A stretch of DNA of 64,000 bases. Origin: Nipponacmea schrenckii (lineage: Eukaryota; Mollusca; Gastropoda; Lottiidae). Below, piece after piece: positions 43,393 to 55,520 of the stretch (position 1 is its first letter; the number at the start of each line of letters is the position of its first letter). The translations under genes were made by a program, and so were the position numbers. Under the pieces are notes generated by a model. It did not search any database. It was not told the origin of the DNA and was given only the letters and a program-made list of their open reading frames with translations. Location: NCBI GenBank assembly GCA_030562195.1, contig JAUJPP010000003.1, forward strand, positions 30,820,602-30,884,601, in the 5' to 3' direction.

Positions 43393-46300
43393 ATGGCATC
43401 ATTGAATCTCAAACCTAACGTCCAAAGCAATCCTAATTCGAGGTAAGTTGATGTATTCGACATTTGTCTTTACCGATATATAAAAGAAAGATATGAGTAC
43501 GATACTTTTCCTTGTTTCAGAGAGTATGATGTAACTCAAAGCTGGGGAGAAAATAAGTTATCAGATAATGAGCCCTTATGCAGTAAAGATACTACCTTCC
43601 GAAGATTGTAAGTACATTACATGATATCCTATTGTCGCCGAAATTTGGTCAGTAAATCCAGTTTTGTAAAATATATTCAAGCGAATTCGAATATAGGATT
43701 CATAAAAAATTAAAAAGAAAAGTAAATCTATGTGTTCAAATTTAATCCTGTCTACTTTTGCAGTCATTATAATTATCCATCTTATTTTACCTCAATACTA
43801 TCTTTTTTCAGCCGAAATAATTTCCGAAATTATCATGTTTTAGAAGGATACTCAAAAGAACAAGGTGACGACTATTTGTAAGTTAATTTTATGATAGTAA
43901 TCTCCCTTTGATATCATAAAAAGGTAATATTTTGCACGGGCTTATCTACCAAGATCATAACAGTAATTGAAATAATGGACAATTATATTGTCTTAAAGAG
44001 GGGTTGCCTCATTAATTAGAGCCAAAGTAAACTTACCAATTGATTAATTGGGGTTTTATTGAATAATCCATGTAGTCTCAAGTTCAAAAGACCTATGTGG
44101 ACGTAGAAATGCTTGTGGAATCCATTTGACTCCATTTTACGTGACAAAATGACGTCATATGAATGAAAGCGTCTAAAAATTGATTGTATATTTTATTATT
44201 TTAACGTTTTATTGCCTTTTGCTAGAGATAATAAATGGAAAAAAATGCCATTGTTGTTGTGGAAAATATTAAGGAATGTTGGCAATAACAACAGCGTCCG
44301 GTTACGTCATGATTTATGTACCGAATTGACAGACTGGATGATCAAAAAAAAAAGATCAACGACATTTGAACGACATTTGAGACTTGACGTACATACTTAT
44401 GTTAGTACTTTACCGTGGGAATTCCGGTCATAATTAGCCTAATTGCGATTTAATCATGACATGTGGGATCATCTGGTATTTTTCCCAGTCATTAGAACAC
44501 CTCTACTTTCTATTGATATAAGTATTACCGGCCCAATTATGGTGTATATATATATATAGAAAATAAGGGAAGGCAACTTTAATAGCCACATTCACTGAAA
44601 CGAAATGTTGTTTTACGCTTTCCTGCTGCCGTTTCGCCTAATGAAAACAGTGAGTGTGCAATTGCTGGATGATTGTGCAAGCCAGTCTTTTTCGACTTCA
44701 ACTTATCGAAGGAATGTAACCTACACAGCCTGCGGCGTACATTACATAGTTCGATCATAAGAAAGTCAAAACTGCTTTTTCATCATAAAATATCAAAATA
44801 TAACCTATTACAAACTATATAAGCTATTGAATGTCACTTATACAATTTGTTCGATTAAATTAACATTCCTATAATTTTTCTTTCAGTATACCAAGGCCTT
44901 TGGCAAATGACTTTCTGTAAGTATTTATCTCTACCGCTCATTGTGTGGTAAATGTTTTAATTCATAGTTACAAAGTATGATGGAGTACAATTTCTCTGGA
45001 CAACGGCTCTATGGAACGCGGTTACTGCCTTAATTAGTATTTTTGCATCATGAGGATCTTTTTATATTATCAGGATCATCTTTTCGTATTGTCATCTTTT
45101 TATATTATCAGGATCATCTTTTCGTATTATCATCTCTTTATATTATCAGGATCATCTTTTCGTATCATCACCTTTTCTATTATCATCTTTTTGCATTATC
45201 AGGATCATTTTGTATAATCAGGATCATCTTTTCGTATTATCATCTTTTTCTATTATCATCTTTTTTCATAATTAGGATCCTTATTTGTTTCTGAAACTGT
45301 CATCTTGTAGCGATTATCCCTAAAACAAAGCATAACGCACTGCAATAAATATATCCGTTATTATGGTAAATCTATAAATTCAATGATTTTTTTTCTACTT
45401 AGAATGAATTTCATTGATTGTGTCTCATAATATAATAGAGAAGCTTACCTTATTACATATTTAATTGAACTACACGCTTGTTTCTCTATTTTAAACACTT
45501 AAAAACACGATAGGGCAAAAATTTATTATCAGATTTCGGTGTAACTTGGTATGCATATTGATAATGAAGCGATCTCTGTTAATTTCGAATTTGGTAACAA
45601 TAGGATTTAAAGCTATTGCCATTGATTTTATTTAGCTTGTAAACATGAGTGCTGATGAAATTTGATGAATTTACCATGCCCACCCATTACAACTGGCCTA
45701 TTATACAATCTACCAATTCCACTAAGCATACCTCCCATCACATTGTACTCACCCATTCCAACTAGTATACCTCCCATCATACCATACCAACTCATTCAAA
45801 CTGTCCTAGCATGCAATCTACCAATTCCACTAACCCCATCTCCCATCATACTATCCATCCATTCCAACTAGCATACCTTCCATCATACCATACCCATCCA
45901 TTCCAACTGGCCTATCATACAATCTACCAATTCCACTGAGCATACCTCCCATCACATTATACTCACCCATTCCAACTAGCATACCTCCCATCATACCATA
46001 CCCACTCATTCAAACTGTCCTAGCATGCAATCTACCAATTCCACTAACCCCATCTCCCATCATACTACCCATCCATTCCAACTAACATACCTCCCATCAT
46101 ACCATACCCACCCATTCCAACTGGCTTATCATACAATCTACCAATTCCACTAAGCATACCTCCCATCACATTATACCCACCCAATCCAACTGGCCTATCA
46201 TACAATCTACCAATTCCACTAACCATCCTCCCATTACACCATACCCACCCATTCCAATTGGCATACCTCCTATCATACAATCTACCAATTCCACTAAACA

Positions 46301-49300
46301 TACCTTCCATCATACTTTACCTACCTATGATAACTGGCTTACCTCCAACATACCATACCCACCCATTCAAACTGGCATATCATACAATCTACGAATTCCA
46401 CTGAGCATACCGCCCATCACATTATACTCACCCATTCCAACTAGCATACCTCCCATCATACCATACCCAACCAATCCAACTGGCCTATCATACAATCTAC
46501 CAATTCCACTAACCATTCTCCCATCACACCATACCCACTCATTTCGATTGGCATACCTCCTATCATACCATATCCACCCATTCCAACCGGCCTATCATAC
46601 AATCTACCAATTCCACTAACCACAACTCCTATCACACTATACCCACCCATTTCAATTGGCATACCTCCTATCATACAATCTACCAATTACACTAACCATA
46701 CCTCCCATCATACTATACTCACCCATTCAAACTAACACCTCCCATCATACTATAACCACCCATTCCAACTGGCCTATCATACAATCTACCAATTCCACTA
46801 ACCATACCTCCCATCATACTATACCACCTATGATAACTGGCATACCTTCCATCATACCTCCCATCATACTATAACCATCCATTACAACTGGTAAACCTAT
46901 TACTATTACAAGGAGTATACCTCCCAGCATACTATAACCACCCATTCCAACTGGCCTATCATACAATCTACAAATTCCACTAACCATACCTCCCATCACA
47001 CTATACCAACCTATGATACTAGCATACCCCCCATCATACCATACCCACCCGATCCAACTGGCCTATCATACAATCTACCAATTTCACTAACCATCCTCCA
47101 ATCACACATCACACTATACCCACCCATTTCAATTGGCATACCTCCTATCATACAATCTACCAATTACACTAACCATACCTCCCATCATACTATACTCACC
47201 CATTCAAACTAGCATACCTCTCATCATACTATAACCACCCATTCCAACTGGCCTATCATACCATCTACCAATTCCACTAACCATACCTCCCATCATACTA
47301 TACCACCTATGATAACTGGCATAGCTTCCATCATACCTCCCATCATACTATAACCATCCATTACAACTGGTAAACCTATTACTATTACAAGGAGTATACC
47401 TCCCAGCATACTATAACCACCCATTCCAACTGGCCTATCATACAATCTACAAATTCCACTAACCATACCTCCCATCACACTATACCAACCTATGATAACT
47501 AGCATACCCCCCATCATACCATACCCACCCGATCCAACTGGCCTATCATACAATCTACCAATTTCACTAACCATCCTCCAATCACACATCACACAATACC
47601 CACCCATTTCAATTGGCATACCTCCTATCATACAATCTACCAATTACACTAACCATACCTCCCATCATACTATACTCACCCATTCAAACTAGCATACCTC
47701 CCATCATACTATAACCACCCATTCCAACTGGCCTATCATACCATCTACCAATTCCACTAACCATACCTCCCATCATACTATACCACCTATGATAACTGGC
47801 ATACCTTCCATCATACCTCCCATCATACTATAACCATCCATTACAACTGGTAAACCTATTACTATTACAAGGAGTATACCTCCCAGCATACTATAACCAC
47901 CCATTCCAACTGGCCTATCATACAATCTACCAATTCCACTAACCATACCTCCCATCACACTATACCAACCTATGATAACTAGCATACCCCCATCATACCA
48001 TACCCACCCGATCCAACTGGCCTATCATACAATCTACCAATTTCACTAACCATCCTCCAATCACACCATACCCACCCATTCCAATTGGTATACCTCCTAT
48101 CATACAATCTACCAATTGCACTAACCATAACTCCCATCATACTATACCCACCCATTCAAACTCGCATACCCCCCATCATACTATGACCACCCATTCCAAC
48201 TGGCCTATCATACAATCTACCAATTCCACTAACCATACCCCCCATCATACTATACCACCTATGATAACTGGCAAAAAATTGACTGGCCCTAATACGTTTC
48301 CGTACTTCCGTAAAAACATACCTTTTCTGGAATAGTTAAGTCACAAGTTTTACGATTTCACCGAAATTCCAACCAAGCCTGTACGATTGTTTTCTCAAAA
48401 CTGAAAGAGCGAGGGTACTATAAACGATTTGTATGAAATATAAAAAAAAATCCACTTAAGCACAAATAACAAATAAACATAGACTTTATGCCGAAGTAAC
48501 TCAAGGCTTCAGGAGGGCTCTATGTATGTCAAGCAGATGCAAAACATGCCCCTTTATACCAGAAACTCATTATGTTTTAAGTAACTCTCCGAATAAAAGA
48601 TACCCGATCCAGAAGCACCTAACATGTGAAAACTCGAATGTAATATATTTAATTTCATGCAAAAGATGTCCCAAACAATATGTGGGAGAAACAAAGAACG
48701 AATTACGCACTCGTTTTAATGCTCACAGATCAGATTAAATTAAATTAAAAAGAGACAAGCCTGTTTCTAAACATTCCAATCTTGACAACCATTCACTTGA
48801 CGATCTCACCCTAACCCCAATTTAGCCCATAGAAATCGACTTGCCCGAAGATGAAAATACCAAATTACGTCAATCTAGGGAAGCCCATTGGATTGAGACA
48901 TTAAGTACAGCAAGACCCGTAGGACTTAATATTCACCACAGTGTGGGCATAGCACCCTTTGTAGTTTCCTTCAATACAACCAGTGTAAAGCAAGCAAGAT
49001 AGTTCATGCCTATTAAAAGAGTGTTCAAGAGATATTTCCCCATATATATAAGCAGAAAATGATAGTGGCATATTCAAAACATCAAATCAAAAGCGTGGTG
49101 TTTGTCAATTTGGCTTTGGGGATTTTTTGCGCGATATATTATAATTCTTCGCATACCCTCTAATGGTGATTATTACATATTTCAGAAGTCGGATTAGTAG
49201 CCTTCATAATACCCATCGAAGGATCAGACGTCCAGGCAATTTCCAGGTATTCCCGTGGAATGATTACCAGAGAACAAGACAAAGTGGTAAAATGATTCAG

Positions 49301-51630
49301 TCTTCTCGTATATTTTTTTTTGTGACTATTTACAGTTGATCGGAATTAATGTATTTGAATTCAATAGCTATTGGAATGGGAGAATAAATTCCCGAGTACT
49401 TCTAATTATTCCATATTAATGACAGAAAGTTACTTCTCTTATTCGTATTTTTATCGTGGTAATAATATTTATGCATAAACTATTCAAATAAAAAATGTTT
49501 CTATTATTTATCAATTTATGAATTAGTTAAAAAGGTTAATGAAAACGGATTGAACAAATTGTTAAGTACAAATCAGCATTTGTGTTGGTTCTCATAAAGT
49601 ATCAATATTTTTTGTTAGAATAAGTAGGGACTAATTTCTATTTCTTTGCTTAAATACGCACTTCCGGAAAAGCATAACAAATGTAAGGTGTCTTTAATAT
49701 CAACTTTTCAATCCTAGGCCAACATTATCTGTCTGATACAACCAGAGAAGCACTTGATGGAAAAGTCAGAGACCTTCACCGAACCTGTCGATATTTAACA
49801 GTTTTCCCCGATCACTCATCACAAGTGGTCCCTGTTTCTGGATGTGTTCCACCACAACATTATCATCATAAGAGAATCAACAAAATGCTCAAACGCTGTC
49901 ATCTGTATGACTATCACATAATATTGCCACCATTAATGCATGTCGCGTCATCACCATCGATATGCGAGTCTTCCGAAATACAAAGTTCTGCATTCATAAA
50001 CAAGATAAAAAACCTTAGGGGATGCGATGATGCAGAGGCGGTTGGTAAAACAGGTATTGCTCAGAATAGATGCAAGCATTTCAAGTACCCGGGAAGATCG
50101 GGTAAAATTGGTCAGTGTGTTAGATTTAATATACCTGAAGCAAAAGAAACACCTACACAACCAACTGAAAACACACCCCAAAAAGTTCATTATCTTTCAA
50201 ACAGTCGTCTCGGTCCCGAAAATTGGCAAACTCTGGACCGCGAAGCACGGGGAGCAGTCTATCACAGGGAATTTGATAACTATAAGGAATATATAGTGGA
50301 ACATGATGAAGCAGATGTAGAGAGCAAGCTTGAAAAGGAAAGCAATCTGAAAATTGAAGAGTATGATATTAATGAGCTCAAATCCGAAAATGCAATTATA
50401 GAAGAAACACCAAGCTGCATCATTGACCCTTTCGCTTTCAAGTTAATTCACCAACAAGGCAAATTTGTGTCACCATGGAATAGCAATATTGAACCCGAAT
50501 ATTTTTGTTCGAAATCCGATGCGTCAAAAAGGTAACCTATGATATTAGAAGTCTTTCTTTGGTGCTTTCATTTTTTTTATTTTAACATAATAGCATTCTT
50601 ATTGAAATGAGAAACCAATGACTATGTTGTTGAGACTGTATTCATGTTTTATTTGATAATGGCTGATAAAATGTTATTGAAAGTGAGAAGGGTGTGATTA
50701 ATAGATTATGTATTATTGTCATTGCTTATAATAGGATGGATAGGTTTCTAGGCAAAGTAATATACACCGGCTGGCAGCATTGATTTGATCAAAAACTTGA
50801 CTGTACAGTAACACCAGAATGAACTATTCAACCTTCATTATACACTTCTTCTCTGGGGTGATAAATGTGCAATATCACTAAGTTTCATCAAAATATGTCA
50901 AGAACTGTACCTTCTAACAATGCAAAAACTCATAACACATTTTTCGGTATTTTTGATTATCAATAGGGTGCACCCTAAACAATTACAGTAAGTTTCGTCA
51001 AAATCCATGAAGAATTGTGCCTTGTAGATTGTTTACGTGCAAAAATTCGACCGCAACAAGGGCAATAATTCACAATTAAAATATATCGATATGTCTGAGA
51101 AATTGATCTTAATTTTCAAAATTCCCCTGAGAGGAGAACGCTTCCTAGACCCTCCTCGAATGGGTTTGAGCTTGCAGAGTTTTTCGTTGGCGTACTTTAA
51201 ACCGCCAAACGTTAGGTGGGTGAGGATGTTTCGACACATTTCGCCAAGGGGGGAATCTCATACAAAAAAGTTTAGAAGCACTGCTATAGAATATGTGAAA
51301 TTTTTTATTTATTTAGACTCTGTTAACATTTCTAATAACTACCAGTGGACATTTGTTACCTTGATTGGCATGCTTTTTTCATTTATAATGAGTGTATCAT
51401 TATTATGCATATCAGATGTAACAAGACTGTGAAAATGGAAGTATGTCTTATACACGATGCTCAACGTCTTATTTAAGACACCACATTTTTATGCTGTTAT
51501 GTTATGTTATGAATACCAATTTTTCAGATTTCACACCATGTTTCCTGACATAGTTCCAGATCAAAGAGATAATTATACGTATGGTAAAAAAGTAATGTTT
51601 TATGGTTACAATTCATCCGCATTCAGATAA
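43393..51630 (+). CDS. Seven-exon host gene, 416-residue protein, not confidently identified
   Basis: Exons: 43393-43442, 43521-43607, 43812-43877, 44887-44916, 49186-49286, 49718-50531, 51528-51630. Every internal border is GT...AG (donors GTAAGT in the first four, GTAAAA and GTAACC later) and every phase agrees. The joined frame is 1,251 nt with no stop until TAA 51,628. An in-frame TAG lies 12 bases before the ATG, fixing the start. The protein opens MASLNLKPNVQSNPNSR. It is hydrophilic, without signal peptide or membrane segment. Notable stretches are RTCRYLTVFPDHSSQVVPV, VPPQHYHHKRINKMLKRCHL and YDYHIILPPLMHV in its middle, an acidic Glu/Lys segment, and the C-terminus TMFPDIVPDQRDNY...KKVMFYGYN. 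The style (short exons, Tyr/Pro/Arg-rich, FYGxN end) recalls small sperm/ciliary microtubule-associated proteins such as the TEPP/SPMIP8 type, but that is weak recall. Intron 4 is 4.3 kb and full of repeats. Confidence 0.85.
43996..44238 (+). mobile_element. MITE-like repeat, copy B, in intron 3
   Basis: The reverse complement of 21,961-22,295, from GGGTTGCCTCATTAATTAGA to CTAGAGATAATAAATGG. It is shorter than copy A by internal deletion. It supplies the candidate splice acceptor at 44,225. Confidence 0.6.
44226..44433 (+). CDS. Possible alternative terminal exon (candidate)
   Basis: After CCTTTTGCTAG (44,215-44,225) the frame that would continue exon 3 in phase 2 is open for 68 codons (DNKWKKMPLLLWKILRNVG at the start, YVSTLPWEFRS at the end) to TAA 44,431. 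The acceptor AG and first bases lie in the right end of the MITE-like repeat at 43,996-44,238. Using it would give a short protein of about 130 residues. Composition looks protein-like, but there is no homology evidence. Confidence 0.3.
45045..45290 (+). repeat. Short tandem repeat in intron 4 (~36-bp units)
   Basis: Units of TATTATCAGGATCATCTTTT followed by CGTATTATCATCTTT, with some lacking a half. Open frames across it are repeat translations. Confidence 0.85.
45660..48275. repeat. 2.6-kb tandem array with ~480-bp higher-order unit, in intron 4
   Basis: The basic unit is CCCACCCATTCCAACTGGCC then TATCATACAATCTACCAATT then CCACTAACCATACCTCCCAT, of variable length. A longer unit marked by ACCTATGATAACTGGC and by ACCTATTACTATTACAAGGA recurs at 46,824, 47,303 and 47,783 (479 and 480 bp). 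Read on the minus strand it gives Gly/Met/Tyr-rich peptides (GRLYDRPVGMGGYGMMGGM), in several open pieces with shifts between them. Strand-biased pyrimidine/C+A content makes this strand CA-rich and G-poor. Confidence 0.92.
48482..49075 (+). pseudogene. Penelope-like GIY-YIG nuclease fragment in intron 4
   Basis: The frame YAEVTQGFRRALCMSSRCKT, then NVIYLISCKRCPKQYVGETK and NELRTRFNAHRSD, is the Cys-containing linker plus GIY-YIG core of Penelope-like elements (GIY-type YLI and YIG-type YVG both present). It is open to a TAA at 48,736. The nuclease tail continues in frame behind it (SKHSNLDNHSLDDLTLTPI, then a stop, then HHSVGIAPFVVSFNTTS) to about 49,060. It ends ~110 bp before exon 5. No RT part is present. 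Confidence 0.75.
49718..50531 (+). CDS. Exon 6 of the spliced gene (main coding exon)
   Basis: This 814-nt exon carries two thirds of the protein. The acceptor is TTTCAATCCTAG before 49,718. Two bases complete a Gly codon begun in exon 5, then QHYLSDTTREALDGKVRDL follows. It is open without interruption to the donor AAAAAG/GTAACC at 50,531. The first in-frame ATG inside is far downstream, so treating it as a separate single-exon gene would lose its N-terminus. The late part is acidic (VEHDEADVESKLEKESNLK). Confidence 0.87.
50737..51110 (+). repeat. Pearl-like fragment in intron 6
   Basis: A left-end variant (TAGGCAAAGTAATATACACC, then GGCTGGCAGCATTGATTTGA) and about one and a half cores (CACTAAGTTTCATCAAAATA, GCAACAAGGGCAATAATTCA) with no hairpin. 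The frame at 51,037-51,432 starts inside it and has no recognisable family. Confidence 0.6.
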
Positions 51631-53475
51631 GGAAAACTTTGTTGACATCGGAATTGTAGTATTTTCCATGGTTCTGTTTTAAAAGATTGTGCGGGATATA
51701 CATTTAATGTTTTTCGTTTTCTCAAACAAAATCCATTGTTTTTAATTCCTTTTCTTTTTAAACAAAGTTTATTCAAAATTTGCAAGTAGTAAATACACAC
51801 ACATACACACCCACACACACATATATATATATATGGTTTTGGAAACAAGCCGAAGCTTATATTAATCAATTACCATTTAAACTATAAATACAATTTATAC
51901 AAATATAAGGCAGTAATGATTTAAAAAATAATGATTTAAACTATGTTTAAATAATAATCATTCAAAAGTTGTAAGTATATTAAAGTTCATATATTGTAAA
52001 GTTCTCTCAAGAACCATAAAGGTGGTATGGTTGTATATTGTAACAATGAAATAAGAAACGGTTGGAAGGTCGATGCTCGAGGCCAAAATAAGGACGCGAA
52101 TATCAATAGGATGGATATGAAGTCGGTTTAGCCTAAAAAAACGAACAATAGATCAGTGAAAATTAATTGACGGAAATATTAAACCAAGTAAGACGTTATA
52201 TAAGGAATAAATCGAACGAACAATTATAGAGACGAGATAATTTAATTCTTTCTAACTATTTTATAATTGTTAATGCCTTATTTCAAGTTGTAATCTTATA
52301 TTTGGATAAAAGTTTTGGGGAGATTTGCATGATCAAATCTGTCACTACACACTCAGTAGAATTTCATAATTTTGGAATTGCTATTACAGAAATGTAGTTG
52401 ACAATAGACATATTATTATTTTTTAATATAATTTGATATCAGTTTACATTTTTAAGCTTCATATTTATATTTTGGCTTAATGTTGAATAGTTCGTACACT
52501 TTTTCAGCGTCTACAAATTAAGAAATAGCAATTAGGAATTAAGAACAATTGATTTTTAGCTGTTTTTCTTCCATAGTAATGTACTTGATTGATGTTACTT
52601 GTTTCTACTTGAGTTGTGTCAGAGAACATTGTTAAAATATCTAATAAATCTGATGATTTTAATGATTATGTTTTCGTATCTACTGTTCATTTACACATTT
52701 TAGCACATTCTTTTAATGTTTATTTCCAAAATATTATTATATAAATTAATTTGTTGATGCCCTCGTGTATGAATAATCCGTTTACTATAATATAATTATA
52801 TTAATAATTAAAAATTATTTCATCGATAATTGTCATCAGAATTGCTGAATTGTGAGTTTTTCTTTTCATTAGTTTCTAAGAACAGACTGTAGAGGACAGC
52901 ATTTAAACTTAATGCTAAATATTTTAATTTAACATTTAAATTTACAATTACACTTTAATGTTCAGAATAATATTTCATTAAATTTTAAGCATTATTTCTA
53001 TTTCATTTCTTTACTTCGAATTCTTTTAATTAAATAGTGTTTCATGAATGTTTTTTTTTTTTGGAGATTCTTTTAACGAAATGTTTATGTATTTTCAAAT
53101 CCTTTTTGTACATTTATTCTTCTGGACTATCGTCCTATAATTATTGTTATATTATAACTCGAGAAATGATGTTTTTGTTAGTGTCTTGTCCAATAAAATA
53201 TGATTAGAACTATGAGCATTTGGCTCAGTATTTTAGAATGGTGATTCAGTAGTCATTGGAATAATCTCTTATGAAGACGGTTTCGAATGACTCGAGTAGC
53301 CGGTTATTTGATTAGTCAGTTACTAAACTATATTTATTGAAAGGAGAAATACTAAGCCAAATTTAATTATTTATTGGCGTGAAATGGTATGTGTGAATAT
53401 ACATGTATTTAATTTCATTATTTTCCAAAAGTTTATTGAGTGGCAAATTAGAAATTTTTTTTTTTTTTTTTTTTG
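51631..53475. other. 3' flank of the spliced gene, AT-rich
   Basis: The first canonical AATAAA after the stop codon is at 52,206-52,211, implying a 3' UTR of ~600 nt if used. A (CA)n/(TA)n microsatellite lies at 51,797-51,835. Another AATAAA is at about 53,192. No further exon was seen. Confidence 0.45.
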
Positions 53476-53476
53476 C

Positions 53477-53595
53477 GATTCTCGGATGAGTTTGCAGACA
53501 AACTGGTAAAAGGTACAGAAATTCTAAATCTACAGTTGATCTAAGAATGATTTCTATTATCAAATAAAACAAAACCGAAAGTTCTATCCGATCGC
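53477..53595 (+). repeat. Dispersed repeat fragment (matches 34,550-34,690 inverted)
   Basis: GCGATTCTCGGATGAGTTTG, ACAAACTGGTAAAAGGTACA and TATTATCAAATAAAACAAAA correspond to the reverse complement of the 34.6 kb region with about 10% difference. Confidence 0.7.
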
Positions 53596-53724
53596 TTTGA
53601 AAATTACAGAATATAGAGAAGTCGCCTATAGAAATAAAAAGACATCCTAAAATATTTTCTACCACTTCCGGTTTTTACGTGAGAACTTCCGTTTTTTTTT
53701 GAGAACCACGTTGGGTGACCATCG

Positions 53725-53830
53725 TCATTATACATATAATCATTACCATAAATCAGCATCATTATACATGTAAGCATTACCGTAATCATCATCATTATTC
53801 ATGTAAGCATTACCATAATCTTCATCATTT
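53725..53830. repeat. Short ~36-bp tandem repeat
   Basis: Three units around CATCATTATACATGTAAGCA followed by TTACCxTAATCAT. Non-coding. Confidence 0.7.
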
Positions 53831-54218
53831 CCAGAATCCATATGATTCATTATAACATTTCATTCCATTGACCGACGCAAAATGACGGTCACATCAGTAG
53901 ACCCTTGACATGAGAAGACCGAGAGATACAAGGTAACAACTCATATAGGTTTATAATATTTATGACTAGCGCTTATTCCCGGCTTCGCCTGGGGTTATTT
54001 ACCAGTCACTTGAATAATATTTCATGCCCACGATATTTCTTTTCATTCAATGCATGAGTAAAACCATTCAGTACTTAAAAGTTAAAAATATCGGCGCCGA
54101 ATATTCGAGAGGCATTCTATTGGTTTAAATTGTAGACATGGTTATCCAAAAACAATTTGTCATCGACCTTCACGTACTTGATAACCAGTGGTAAATCTAT
54201 TAATAGCCAAAGTAAATA

Positions 54219-55520
54219 AAAGAAAATAATGCCGTTTCACTCGGCACTCAGTGTGTTTTTTGACAAAGTAAACAACGAATGCGTAAACAAAGACACAGGT
54301 GCATCCACAGTCTCGCCGTCTCTCAGTTATGGTCACATCCTTATATTGGCTCTAGAATGTTCTTCACATTTCTGGAAGGCTTGTTTACTGTGTTTGCATG
54401 ATTGTTGATTTCAACATTTTGGACAAAGTAAACAACGAATGCCAAAACAAAGACTCGGGTGCACATCCTTGCATATACAGGATTGTGCATGCACAGCATC
54501 TCCTTCCTGCCTGCCTCCGTCTTCGAGCTATGGCGACCATACACACACAGACACTTCCTCATATATATATTATAGATTATAGATGATTTTCGCCACAATT
54601 CCATGTTATACCGTACCGTTATATTTGGTAAAATGTTGGTCTTTTGGAAACTATCGTACTGCTGGTAGACGTAAGTAGAAATAGAGCATACATAACCAAA
54701 AAATGTCTTTAATAAACATTCACTCCCCTACAACATATTTCGGATCAGGAAACATTCCAAAATCTCTAACTAAACTTCCCGGTTTCCCATGGGCAAAATA
54801 TAAAGGTGAGAAACATCTTCCAGGTCATAATTACACTGGTCCGGGAACTAGATTAGACTTACGACTGGATGAAAATGATAATCCAAAACCAGGTGAATAA
54901 CAAGTTAATAGAGTTGATGCTGCTGCACTTAAACACGACAAACTATACAGAAATGAAGACTTTCAATTTTGACATGAAGCAGACTGATTAAAGAATTAGA
55001 ATCCATTCCAAATCCCACTTTTGAAAAAAGTTGAAAGAGCATTTATTAATTTGATTATTAAAATCAAAGATGAAATTAGGTATGGGAATAGCTGATGAAA
55101 TTCATAAAGAATTCAGAAAAACTTAAAACTTTTTAAAAGTTAAAGTGTTCGCCAAAGATGATATATGGTCAGCTTATTTAATTAATATGCCCCCAGAAAG
55201 AGGTTATAAATACTGTTTAACAGTAAAAGATTTATAAACAAGATACGCTTGGGTTATTCCTCTAAAAAACAAAACAGGTCTAACTGTTAAAAAAGCATTT
55301 GAAACAAAAATGAAACATAGAAAACCCAAAAAGTTATGGGTAGATCAAGGAACAGAATTTTATAATAAAAATATGGAATCTCTAGGGTTTGAAATTTACA
55401 GTACATATAACGAAGGTAAAGCTGTAATAATTGAAAGATTTAACATAACTCTGAAAAACAAATTATTCAAAAAGTTCACAGAATTGAATTCTTAAAAATG
55501 GCTTAAAATATTAATTTTTT
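54219..55520 (+). pseudogene. Maverick/Polinton relic, tandem copy 1 (PLA2-like ORF and integrase piece)
   Basis: The ~450-bp upstream region is followed by an ATG at 54,703 (SLINIHSPTTYFGSGNIPKS) opening a phospholipase A2-like domain of the kind found in parvovirus capsid proteins and in some adintovirus/Polinton genomes. The calcium-loop motif YTGPGTRL is visible. A TAA at 54,898 cuts it before the active-site His-Asp, which is encoded just downstream. An integrase stretch follows (KVFAKDDIW region with a TAA after it, then LWVDQGTEFYNK and IERFN in 55,310-55,495). It is cut at 55,520 by the start of copy 2. A dead endogenous element. Confidence 0.75.

Noticed and set aside
45660..48275. 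Glycine/methionine-rich minus-strand proteins (several open frames of 60-116 codons)
   Set aside because: They are translations of the tandem array, with shifts between pieces, no start context or splice structure, and they lie in an intron of the plus-strand gene.
51037..51432. 131-codon plus-strand frame
   Set aside because: Starts inside a pearl-like core, lies in intron 6 and has no recognisable motif.
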